A DNA stretch of 64,000 bases from SCGC-AAA076-P13 sp964276145 (GTDB lineage Bacteria > Pseudomonadota > Gammaproteobacteria > Magnimaribacterales > D2472): NCBI GenBank assembly GCA_964276145.1, contig CAXYDN010000010.1, positions 1 to 64,000 on the forward strand, given 5' to 3'. The stretch's first letter is position 1. Each line of letters begins with the position of its first letter. This document shows positions 18,589-26,089 of the stretch, in pieces. The position numbers and the translations under genes are program-made. A model generated the notes under the pieces. It was not told the DNA's origin and ran no database searches. It was given only the letters and a program-made list of their open reading frames with translations.

Positions 18589-19752
18589 TTAAGTGATGGA
18601 TTTTAACACCATCTCAGCCTCCATGCGTGTTTGTTTATCTATTTCGTAAATGGAATCAATACTGACATCTTTAGACAGGGTTATTGCATCAAAAGTTCTA
18701 TAGATAACATCATATATTTTATTAAAAGTAATTTTATTTTCTAAGAAATTTTGCACAGCAACTTCATTAGCTGCATTAAAGACTGTTCCTGATAAACCTC
18801 CTTGATTACATATTTCACGAGCAATATTTACAATGCCTATTCTATCTTCAGGAAAACTTTTGAAAGTCAGATTTAATGAAGAAAAATCAATTTCAGAAAA
18901 GTTTAGTGAAAGCCTTTTTGATTCCAAAGATAATGCATGAGAAATTGGTACCCTCATATCTGGATTACTCATTTGACAAATACTTGAGCCATCTACGTAT
19001 GTCACAATAGAATGAACTATGCTTTGGGGATGGACCACTAACTCAAAGAATTTTTCATGTAAATCAAACAAGTATTTTGCTTCAATTAATTCTAAACATT
19101 TATTGACCAGAGTTGCAGAATCTATAGTAATTTTTGAGCCCATGCTCCAATTAGGATGATTTAATGCTTCCTCTCTTGTAACAGAGGACAGTTCACTCAT
19201 GCATTTGTTTATGAATGGTCCACCTGATGCTGTAATAATAACCTTTGAAACATCAGTAGTTTTTTTTGTTGATCCTAAACATTGAAATATTGCATTATGC
19301 TCACTATCTATAGGAATTATTGTGGTGTTGTGATCTTTAGCAAGTGGAAGCAATATATCTCCAGCAACTACTACACTTTCTTTGTTTGCTAGCAAAATTA
19401 CTTTGCCTGATTTTGCTGCCATTATGGTTGTTTTTAGGCCTGCAAAACCAGAAATTGCAGAAATTATTATATCAACATCTTTGTGATTAATGAGTTCTTC
19501 TAATTCGACTTTCTCATGTAAAATTTGAACTCTAGTATGATCAATACTTGAGTTTTGAAAATCACTAAAAGATGCTTTAGAATCTAGATAAACATAACTC
19601 GGGTTATGGTTATCAATAATTGAAGTAGCTTTTGAAATATTGGAATTCAAAGCAATTCCAAAAAGATTTAGCTGTTGCTTATTTTGCTTTATAACACTTA
19701 AGACGCTATCGCCAATACTTCCCGTTGCTCCAAGTAAGAGAATATTTTTCAT
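18589..19752 (-). CDS. dxr: 1-deoxy-D-xylulose 5-phosphate reductoisomerase
   Basis: A 387-residue NADPH- and metal-dependent enzyme of the MEP isoprenoid pathway, making 2-C-methylerythritol 4-phosphate. The nucleotide loop GATGSIGDSVL is at 8-18; metal and substrate residues lie in IDSEHNAIFQCL near 147, SASGGPF-like TASGGPF near 170, and NHPNWSMGSKITIDSATL near 193. The C-terminal helical domain is complete. The product feeds undecaprenyl (uppS, same operon) and quinone side-chain synthesis (ispB at 37883). It overlaps cdsA as ATGA. Confidence 0.97.
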   Translation of the reverse strand: MKNILLLGATGSIGDSVLSVIKQNKQQLNLFGIALNSNISKATSIIDNHNPSYVYLDSKASFSDFQNSSIDHTRVQILHEKVELEELINHKDVDIIISAISGFAGLKTTIMAAKSGKVILLANKESVVVAGDILLPLAKDHNTTIIPIDSEHNAIFQCLGSTKKTTDVSKVIITASGGPFINKCMSELSSVTREEALNHPNWSMGSKITIDSATLVNKCLELIEAKYLFDLHEKFFELVVHPQSIVHSIVTYVDGSSICQMSNPDMRVPISHALSLESKRLSLNFSEIDFSSLNLTFKSFPEDRIGIVNIAREICNQGGLSGTVFNAANEVAVQNFLENKITFNKIYDVIYRTFDAITLSKDVSIDSIYEIDKQTRMEAEMVLKSIT

Positions 19753-20396
19753 AATATGCCCAAAAAAATAGCTAAAAGGAGCATTTGGGGCGCTGCTAAT
19801 AAATGAGAATCTATTCTATCTAGAATTCCACCATGCCCAGGGAGTAATGAGCCTGTGTCTTTTATACCTTTTTCTCTTTTATGGAAACTTATTAGAAGAT
19901 CTCCAAAAAATGCAAGAAAACCTCCATAGATGCATATAGCGATAAGCCAAAAATTTAATCCAAAAAGATGGCATGTTATGAAACCGAATATGATCACGCC
20001 GATAAAGCCGCCAATTAAGCCTTCTATTGTCTTATTAGGACTTATTTTTGGTGCAATAGAATTTTTTCCAATATTAGAGCCTACAAGAAATGCAAAACTA
20101 TCAAAAATAGCCGTATTAAGAATAAAAATAAAAAATAAATAAAAAATTGAAATATTACTTACAACATCTGAGTTAGCGTATGAAGAAACTATAAAATTTA
20201 CTATAGTCCAAAAATATAGAAATATCAGTGTGAACCCCCACAGTATTGGATGTCTAAAATTATTTTTTTTCCATTCAAAAAATGCTACTAGACATACAAT
20301 AGAAATCATTAAAAAAAAGATCCAAAAATTTTGAAGCCCTATTATTAAAATTAAAGGAACTATGATGGCTAGTGATGTTATTAATCGTTTAAACAA
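19749..20396 (-). CDS. cdsA: Phosphatidate cytidylyltransferase, shortened
   Basis: A 215-residue inner-membrane enzyme making CDP-diacylglycerol from CTP and phosphatidate, the branch point of phospholipid synthesis. The CDS signature is clear near the C-terminus (KREKGIKDTGSLLPGHGG, then DRIDS). About six hydrophobic helices are visible. The family norm is about 270-285 residues; the missing part is at the N-terminal side, where the first helix pair of E. coli CdsA is lost. The start is a TTG; the gap to uppS is five bases. Confidence 0.93.
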   Translation of the reverse strand: MFKRLITSLAIIVPLILIIGLQNFWIFFLMISIVCLVAFFEWKKNNFRHPILWGFTLIFLYFWTIVNFIVSSYANSDVVSNISIFYLFFIFILNTAIFDSFAFLVGSNIGKNSIAPKISPNKTIEGLIGGFIGVIIFGFITCHLFGLNFWLIAICIYGGFLAFFGDLLISFHKREKGIKDTGSLLPGHGGILDRIDSHLLAAPQMLLLAIFLGIL

Positions 20397-20401
20397 TTTT
20401 A

Positions 20402-21130
20402 TTAAATCCTTTTACCAAAACGTCTGTTTACTTTTTTAAAACTTTCAATGCAATTTAAAAAATCCTTCTTAGTAAAATCAGGCCAATATTTATTAACAAA
20501 ACAAATTTCAGTATAAGCTATTTGATATAGAAGAAAGTTGCTTATTCTATTATCCCCACCGGTCCTTATTAAAAGATCAATGTCGTCAACTGGCACTGAT
20601 GAGAATCTGTTAATCATATTTTCATCAATATCATCTACCTTAATGTCTTTCGTGAGAATCTTACGTGCTATATTTTTAGTAATATCAACTATATCTTGTC
20701 TTCCACCATACCCTAGCGCTATGTTTAATAATAATGAAGGTTTATTTATATCTGTTGCTTTTTCAGCATCATTAATTTTATTAATAATTTTAGAGCCAAA
20801 ATCATCAATTCTTCCAAAGAATTTTAATTTCACTTTTTGTTTAACTAAATCAGGTACTTGTTCTTCTATTGCTAGCACTATTAACCTTTTAATGGCTTCT
20901 ACCTCTGCTTTTGGTCTGGACCAATTTTCCGAGCTAAAAGCATATAATGTTAAAGAAGATAGCTTTTGTTTAACTGATTCTTCAACAATGAGCTTGACGA
21001 TTTCTACACCTTTTGAGTGACCTTTGCTAATATTCAGAGAGTTTGATATTGCCCACCTACCATTACCATCCATTATAACGGCAACATTTTTAGCTGCATT
21101 TACAGAAATTTTTTTGGTTTTATTAGCCAT
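20402..21130 (-). CDS. uppS: Undecaprenyl diphosphate synthase
   Basis: A 242-residue cis-prenyltransferase that extends farnesyl diphosphate to C55 undecaprenyl diphosphate, the lipid carrier for peptidoglycan and O-antigen. D21 in VIMDGNGRWA is the diphosphate-binding aspartate; LYAFSSENWSRP and the C-terminal LLIRTGGDNRISNFLLYQ are intact, as is the final FGKR. It is placed between frr and cdsA as in most proteobacteria. Confidence 0.96.
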   Translation of the reverse strand: MANKTKKISVNAAKNVAVIMDGNGRWAISNSLNISKGHSKGVEIVKLIVEESVKQKLSSLTLYAFSSENWSRPKAEVEAIKRLIVLAIEEQVPDLVKQKVKLKFFGRIDDFGSKIINKINDAEKATDINKPSLLLNIALGYGGRQDIVDITKNIARKILTKDIKVDDIDENMINRFSSVPVDDIDLLIRTGGDNRISNFLLYQIAYTEICFVNKYWPDFTKKDFLNCIESFKKVNRRFGKRI

Positions 21131-21140
21131 ATGGCTTCTC

Positions 21141-21695
21141 TTAAATTTCTAAAAGATCAGATTCTTTGGCTTTTAATTCGGAATCAACAAGAGCTATAAA
21201 CTTATCAGTTTCTTTTTGAATTAAATCTTCCATTCTTCTTTGGTCATCTTCAGAAATTTCTCCTGAAGTTTGGCTTTCTTTGCAAGCCTGATTAGCATCT
21301 CTTCTAATATTTCTTATTGATACTCTTGAGTTTTCTGCTTCTGCTCTTGCTTGTTTAATATAATCCTGTCTAGTTTCCTCAGTCAGGGACGGCATACTGA
21401 TTCTAATTAAATCAGAGGATGTGCTCGGATTTAGTCCTAGATTAGAGTTCATAATTGCTTTTTCAATCTCAGGAATTAAGCTTTTGTCCCAGGGCGATAT
21501 AACCAGTGATCGACCATCTTCAACACTAATACTGGCTGTTTGATTTAATGGTGATAGATTTCCATAATAATCAATTTTAATATCATCTAGGATTGCGGGA
21601 TTTGCTCTGCCAGTTCTTATTTTATTAAAAGCTTGCCCAAGAGATGAAATTGATTTTTCCATTCTTGCAGTCGCATTATTTATAGTCTCATTCAT
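21141..21695 (-). CDS. frr: Ribosome recycling factor
   Basis: A 184-residue protein that, with EF-G (fusA at 59177), splits post-termination ribosomes. A three-helix bundle and small beta domain are recognisable: GRANPAILDDIKIDYYG near residues 29-45, RISMPSLTEETR near 102, and a charged C-terminal helix. R132 of E. coli lies in the conserved VSIRNIRRDAN stretch. It starts one base after pyrH's stop. Confidence 0.97.
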   Translation of the reverse strand: MNETINNATARMEKSISSLGQAFNKIRTGRANPAILDDIKIDYYGNLSPLNQTASISVEDGRSLVISPWDKSLIPEIEKAIMNSNLGLNPSTSSDLIRISMPSLTEETRQDYIKQARAEAENSRVSIRNIRRDANQACKESQTSGEISEDDQRRMEDLIQKETDKFIALVDSELKAKESDLLEI

Positions 21696-21696
21696 A

Positions 21697-22410
21697 TTAT
21701 GATATTAACGTGCCTATTTTTTTTCCGCAAATTATATCTTTTAGGGCGTTTTGGGTGTTAACGTTAAAAACTTTTATAGGTAGTTTATGATCTCTTGCTA
21801 ATGTTAATGCGGTGGCGTCCATGACTTTTAAATTTTGAGATATAGCATCGTCAAATGAAAGTGTAGGATAAAACTTTGCATCTGAATTAACTTCTGGATC
21901 TGAATCATAGACCCCATCGACCCTTGTAGCCTTAAGCATTAAGTCTGCTTGAGTTTCTATTGCCCTAAGGCATCCAGCTGTATCAGTTGTAAAAAATGGA
22001 TTACCAGTTCCAGCAGTAAATATAACAACATATCCATCACTTAAAAGTTGAATAGCAAGTCTTCTATCATAGTGTTCAACAATTCCAGACATTGAAATAG
22101 CTGACATGACTCTTGTTTTGATTCCCGCTCTTTCTAGAGCATCTCTAAAAGCAATTCCATTCATAACGGTAGCCAACATACCCATATGATCCCCAGCAAC
22201 CCTATCCATTCCAGCTTTATTAAGCTTTTCACCCCTAAAAAGATTACCTCCTCCAATAACAATACCAATTTGAGCACCTATTTCTTTACATGCTGCAACA
22301 GACGATGCCATATGATCTAATATTTTAGGATCTATTCCATGCTCGTCATCACCTGCAACAGATTCTCCGCTAAATTTTACGAGAATGCGTTGATGAAGAA
22401 GATTGGACAT
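21697..22410 (-). CDS. pyrH: Uridylate kinase (UMP kinase)
   Basis: A 237-residue amino-acid-kinase-fold enzyme that phosphorylates UMP to UDP. Motifs: LVKFSGESV near 10, GIVIGGGNLFRG near 48-59, DHMGMLATVMN near 73, FTAGTGNPFFTTDTA near 130 and the KATRVDGVYDSDP segment near 158. Length is near E. coli (241). It lies in the standard tsf-pyrH-frr order, with one and three bases between genes. Confidence 0.97.
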   Translation of the reverse strand: MSNLLHQRILVKFSGESVAGDDEHGIDPKILDHMASSVAACKEIGAQIGIVIGGGNLFRGEKLNKAGMDRVAGDHMGMLATVMNGIAFRDALERAGIKTRVMSAISMSGIVEHYDRRLAIQLLSDGYVVIFTAGTGNPFFTTDTAGCLRAIETQADLMLKATRVDGVYDSDPEVNSDAKFYPTLSFDDAISQNLKVMDATALTLARDHKLPIKVFNVNTQNALKDIICGKKIGTLIS

Positions 22411-22413
22411 GAC

Positions 22414-23271
22414 TTATTTTAACTGTTCTGCAACCTCATCAGCAAAACTTTTTGTATCTACCTCAATACCTTCGCCAACCTTTAGTCGAGCATATGATTC
22501 AATTTTTGCATTCTTTGAGTCGAGCAGTTCTTGAATTGTAACTTCTGAATCTTTTACAAAGTCTTGAGACAGCAGAGATACTTCAGATAAATATCTTTTT
22601 AGCTTACCTTCTATAATTTTTTCCATGATTTCTTTTGGTTTTCCAGACTCTTCTGCCTGAACCATATAAATTGCTTTTTCTCTTTCTAAAATCTCAGGAT
22701 CAAGATCAGTTTCTGACAAACAAAGAGGGTTGAAAGCAGCAACGTGCATTGCTACATCTTTTGCAAGAGACTCATCACCTCCAGATACAACTACAACAGC
22801 ACCTAATTTTGAATCAGAATGAAGGTAAGACCCAGCGCTCATGTCTGAAGAAAATTCTTTTGTTTTGCACCTTCTTAATTGAATGTTTTCGCCAATTGTT
22901 TGTATTAGCGCTTTTCTTTTTTCTTCTATTTCAGACTCACTGAATTCAGAAACATCTGATATCTTATTCGCAGCAATATAATCACTTACATCATTTGTGA
23001 AATTTATAAAGTTAGTGTCTTTAGCAGCAAAATCTGTTTCGGAATTAATCTCAATTAAAGTAGCGTACTCACTGCCAACAAAAATTTTTAAAACACCATC
23101 CGCAGCAACTCTTGCTGCTTTCTTTTCAGCTTTTAATGCACTATTAGATCTTAAGAGATCCAATGCTTTCTCTAAGTCACCTTCGCATTCTACAAGAGCT
23201 TTCTTACACTCCATCATTGCAACACCAGTCATATCTCTTAATTCTTTAACTTGAGATGCTTTAATTTCCAT
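22414..23271 (-). CDS. tsf: Elongation factor Ts
   Basis: A 285-residue nucleotide exchange factor for EF-Tu. The N-terminal UBA-like module (VKELRDMTGVAMMECKKAL, 8-26) and the ETDFAAKD loop near 80, which contacts the EF-Tu switch, are conserved; two core subdomains and a terminal helix follow. Its partner EF-Tu is not encoded in the str cluster of this window. The gene is two bases from rpsB, with which it is presumably co-transcribed from the promoter at 24289-24317. Confidence 0.96.
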   Translation of the reverse strand: MEIKASQVKELRDMTGVAMMECKKALVECEGDLEKALDLLRSNSALKAEKKAARVAADGVLKIFVGSEYATLIEINSETDFAAKDTNFINFTNDVSDYIAANKISDVSEFSESEIEEKRKALIQTIGENIQLRRCKTKEFSSDMSAGSYLHSDSKLGAVVVVSGGDESLAKDVAMHVAAFNPLCLSETDLDPEILEREKAIYMVQAEESGKPKEIMEKIIEGKLKRYLSEVSLLSQDFVKDSEVTIQELLDSKNAKIESYARLKVGEGIEVDTKSFADEVAEQLK

Positions 23272-23273
23272 TT

Positions 23274-24185
23274 TTATTTCTCTTCCTTATTAGCTACTTG
23301 TTCTTCTGAAGATTCTTCAGCAACCTCAACCTTGGCAACTTCTTCCAATGGTTCTCTTACAACCTCTTCAACAACTGGCTCATCTTTTGTAGTTACTTCA
23401 GTTTTTAAGTCCTCAGAGATAACTTTTTCTATAACTGGCTCATCTTTTTTGATTGTTTGTATCACAGGGGATTCAGAATCTATTTTTGGAGAATATCCTT
23501 TTGAGGATTCTAGACCTCTAGCACATGAATCAGCTATTATTTTTGTTATAAGTCTGATGGATCTAATTGCATCATCATTTCCAGGTATAACCATATCAAT
23601 CCCATCTGGATCAGAGTTTGTATCAACAAGTGCAATAACAGGAATACCCATTTTTTTTGCTTCTAAAACTGCAATTTTTTCATACTTAACATCAATTACG
23701 AATATTGCATCAGGAAGACCTTTCATATCCTTGATACCGCCAACGCTCGCTTCTAATTTTGTATGTTCTTTTTGGATTTCAACAGCTTCTTTTTTTATAA
23801 GCTTTTCTATTCTTCCTGAGGAAATCATTTCTTCAATATCTTGTAATCTTCTTATAGAGCCTCTAATTGTTTTCCAATTGGTTAAGGTTCCTCCTAACCA
23901 TCTTTTATTTACATATGGCAGACCAATTGCTGAAGCCTCTTCTTTAACAGTTTTGCTCGCAGATCTTTTAGTGCCAACAAATAAAACCTTGTTGCCTTTT
24001 GAACAAATATCTTCAACCTTAGAAGCAGCAGCACTCAGATGTTCCTGCGTCAAATCTAAATTAATTATGCTAATTTGTTTTCTGGTATCAAAAATATACT
24101 GCTCCATTTTTGGATTCCAAAATCTTTGTTGATGACCGAAATGAACGCCTGCATGAAGCAGATCTTTTACTGAAACTATACTCAA
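23274..24185 (-). CDS. rpsB: Small ribosomal subunit protein S2 with repeated acidic tail
   Basis: A 303-residue S2. Residues 1-228 align with E. coli S2 (HAGVHFGHQ at 11-19, VNKRWLGG at 92-99, VDTNSDPDG at 187-195, PGNDDAIR at 201-208). After that comes an extra tail of about 65 residues, very acidic, containing a 20-residue repeat whose units begin KDEPV at 247 and 267. E. coli S2 has 241 residues. The start is a TTG preceded by AAGGAG. The roughly 97-base leader holds a strong hairpin, a candidate target of S2 autoregulation. Confidence 0.96.
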   Translation of the reverse strand: MSIVSVKDLLHAGVHFGHQQRFWNPKMEQYIFDTRKQISIINLDLTQEHLSAAASKVEDICSKGNKVLFVGTKRSASKTVKEEASAIGLPYVNKRWLGGTLTNWKTIRGSIRRLQDIEEMISSGRIEKLIKKEAVEIQKEHTKLEASVGGIKDMKGLPDAIFVIDVKYEKIAVLEAKKMGIPVIALVDTNSDPDGIDMVIPGNDDAIRSIRLITKIIADSCARGLESSKGYSPKIDSESPVIQTIKKDEPVIEKVISEDLKTEVTTKDEPVVEEVVREPLEEVAKVEVAEESSEEQVANKEEK

Positions 24186-24221
24186 TTTAATTCTCCTTGG
24201 GGTTATTTCTCCAATCCGTAT

Positions 24222-24253
24222 AAAGTTGACTCAATATTGAGCACCCCAACTTT
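24222..24253 (-). promoter_or_regulatory. Hairpin in the rpsB leader, candidate S2-binding autoregulatory element
   Basis: The transcript of the minus strand can fold with outer arms AAAGTTG and CAACTTT (7 bp) enclosing the perfect 12-base palindrome CTCAATATTGAG. It begins 36 bases upstream of the TTG start of rpsB. A second possible pairing, TTGG with CCAA, lies closer to the AAGGAG ribosome site. In gammaproteobacteria the rpsB-tsf mRNA leader is known to be bound by S2 for feedback control. The structure here is seen; its regulatory role is inferred. Confidence 0.5.
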
Positions 24254-24288
24254 AATAAACTAGGATTTTCGTGTTTAAAAGTTTTTGT

Positions 24289-24317
24289 ATTCTATAGAAA
24301 AAACACTTTAATTTAAA
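24289..24317 (-). promoter_or_regulatory. Putative sigma-70-type promoter of rpsB-tsf operon
   Basis: On the minus strand TTTAAA, a 17-base spacer and TAGAAT. Transcription would begin near 24282, giving a leader of about 97 bases that contains the rpsB hairpin. The -35 match is only moderate. It lies just after the dapB stop. Confidence 0.4.
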
Positions 24318-24324
24318 GTTATTT

Positions 24325-24975
24325 TTAATTAAAAAAATCTTTAACTGAATATAAGTCAGGTTCTTTTTTTATAATAGATTTTGCTATAGCTATAGCTCCA
24401 TCCGAAAAGATATTTCTTGATAAGGCTTCATGCTTAAAAGTTACTAAGTCTTTATTATTAGAAAATCTAACCTCATGGATCCCATTAACGTTAGATACTC
24501 TCTCAGATTCAATATTAATAGAACTAACAAAATTACATTTATTATTATTTTCGATAATTTCTTTTAACTCGATTGCAGTGCCAGAAGGCGAGTCAACTTT
24601 TTCTGTATGATGAACCTCATAAATAGTACATTCAAGCATATCTTTATTTTTAATAAGGAAATCTTTAATTGATTTTTTTAATGCGTAAATACCTTTACTC
24701 ATATTGTAGGAAAGCAATAGAGGAATATGTTTAGAAGCCTCTTTAATTATTTGAACTTGGTCATTATTAAAGCCAGTCGTACCAATTACTAGAGGTATTT
24801 TATTCTCTAAACACTTATTTAAGATTTTTAAGGTGGATTCTGGTCTAGAAAAGTCAATAACAACATCGCAATTTGTTATCGATTCTATAATTAATATATC
24901 TTCTATTTTAGATACTTGATTTAAGATTGAAGATCCCATTTTTCCAGAAAGACCATTTACATAAATATTTAACAT
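24325..24975 (-). CDS. dapB: 4-hydroxy-tetrahydrodipicolinate reductase, compact
   Basis: A 216-residue NAD(P)H-dependent enzyme of lysine and diaminopimelate synthesis. The Rossmann loop GLSGKMG is at 8-14, GTTGF near 68 and the catalytic HHTEKVDSPSGTA near 120, with the histidine pair and lysine present. E. coli DapB has 273 residues; the loss of about 55 is mostly between the Rossmann loop and VVIDFSRPES, where the loop-rich stretch after the dinucleotide fold is absent. It follows dnaJ by five bases, as in Pseudomonas, so it may be heat-shock co-transcribed. Confidence 0.93.
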   Translation of the reverse strand: MLNIYVNGLSGKMGSSILNQVSKIEDILIIESITNCDVVIDFSRPESTLKILNKCLENKIPLVIGTTGFNNDQVQIIKEASKHIPLLLSYNMSKGIYALKKSIKDFLIKNKDMLECTIYEVHHTEKVDSPSGTAIELKEIIENNNKCNFVSSINIESERVSNVNGIHEVRFSNNKDLVTFKHEALSRNIFSDGAIAIAKSIIKKEPDLYSVKDFFN

Positions 24976-24980
24976 CTTAT

Positions 24981-26084
24981 CTAATCTTCTACTCTTTCAG
25001 ATGCTTTTATAAAAGCTTCTGTTCCTGGAAAGTTTTTAGATTTTGATAAAGATTCTGAAAATGCGTTTAATAGTTTGAGTTGCTTTCTATCAAGGTTGGA
25101 AGGTGTTTCAACTATAACTCTGCATAATATATCGCCTCTTCTGCTATCTCTTACAACAGATGCTCCCTTGCCTCTGATCCTAAAAATTTTTCCAGTTTGC
25201 GTTTGCGCAGGTATTTTTAATGAAATTGAGCCTTCAAGGGTTGGCACTTTGATTGCGCCTCCGAGAATTGATATTTCAAATGGGATTGGTGATTCTATAT
25301 ATAAATCTTTACCTTCTCTTTCAAAAATAGGATTTTCTGAAACTCTTATTGCAACATATAGGTCTCCAGATTGACCGCCCTTTTCCCATTCTCCCTCACC
25401 ACTAAGACGAACTTTGTCACCATTATCAACACCTGCAGGAATGTTTACTGACAAAGTTTTATTTTCTTTTATAGCACCGTGTCCTCCGCAAGTTTTACAT
25501 TTATCTTTAATGATTTGTCCCGTTCCTGAGCAACTAGAACATGTTTGTTGAACTGAAAAGAAGCCCTGTTGCATTCTTACTTGCCCGGAACCATTACAGT
25601 TTGGACATGTTATAGGACTAGATCCTTTGGCAGCACCAGTTCCATTACAGTCATGGCATTCCTTGTGAGAAGGGATTTTGATTTTCTTTTGAATACCAAG
25701 TACAGCCTCTTTAAGAGAAAGATCTAAATTATATTGAAGATCTGAGCCTCTTCTTGATCTTCTTCCTGATGATCTGGTACCAAATACGTCTCCAAAAATA
25801 TCACCAAAAATATCATTAATATTTATATCATTAAAATTAGGTCCGCCAGCACCCATTCCTTCAACACCCTGATGGCCAAATTGGTCATAAGCAGATTTCT
25901 TTTGAGAGTCTGAAAGAACATCATAAGCCTCGGCAGCTTCTTTAAACTTTTCTGCTGCTTTAGGATTGTCTGGATTTCTATCAGGATGATATTTCATTGC
26001 TTTCTTTTTGAAAGCTTTTTTCAGCTCTGGCGCAGAAGCATCACGAGAGACTTCTAGAGTTTCATAATAGTCTCTCTTTGACAT
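24981..26084 (-). CDS. dnaJ: Chaperone DnaJ (Hsp40)
   Basis: A 367-residue class I J-protein that delivers substrates to DnaK and stimulates its ATPase. J domain 1-70 with HPD at 33-35; a glycine/phenylalanine-rich linker; a zinc-binding region with four CxxCxGxG repeats (CHDCNGTG, CPNCNGSG, CSSCSGTG, CKTCGGHG); then two substrate-binding beta domains and the dimerisation tail. It is third in the grpE-dnaK-dnaJ operon. Confidence 0.98.
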   Translation of the reverse strand: MSKRDYYETLEVSRDASAPELKKAFKKKAMKYHPDRNPDNPKAAEKFKEAAEAYDVLSDSQKKSAYDQFGHQGVEGMGAGGPNFNDININDIFGDIFGDVFGTRSSGRRSRRGSDLQYNLDLSLKEAVLGIQKKIKIPSHKECHDCNGTGAAKGSSPITCPNCNGSGQVRMQQGFFSVQQTCSSCSGTGQIIKDKCKTCGGHGAIKENKTLSVNIPAGVDNGDKVRLSGEGEWEKGGQSGDLYVAIRVSENPIFEREGKDLYIESPIPFEISILGGAIKVPTLEGSISLKIPAQTQTGKIFRIRGKGASVVRDSRRGDILCRVIVETPSNLDRKQLKLLNAFSESLSKSKNFPGTEAFIKASERVED

Positions 26085-26089
26085 TTATT

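Noticed and set aside
23251..24132. Long (293-codon) open frame on the plus strand opposite rpsB
   Set aside because: It is fully antisense to a clear S2 gene, serine/threonine-rich with no family resemblance, and has no ribosome site; a shadow of rpsB codon use.
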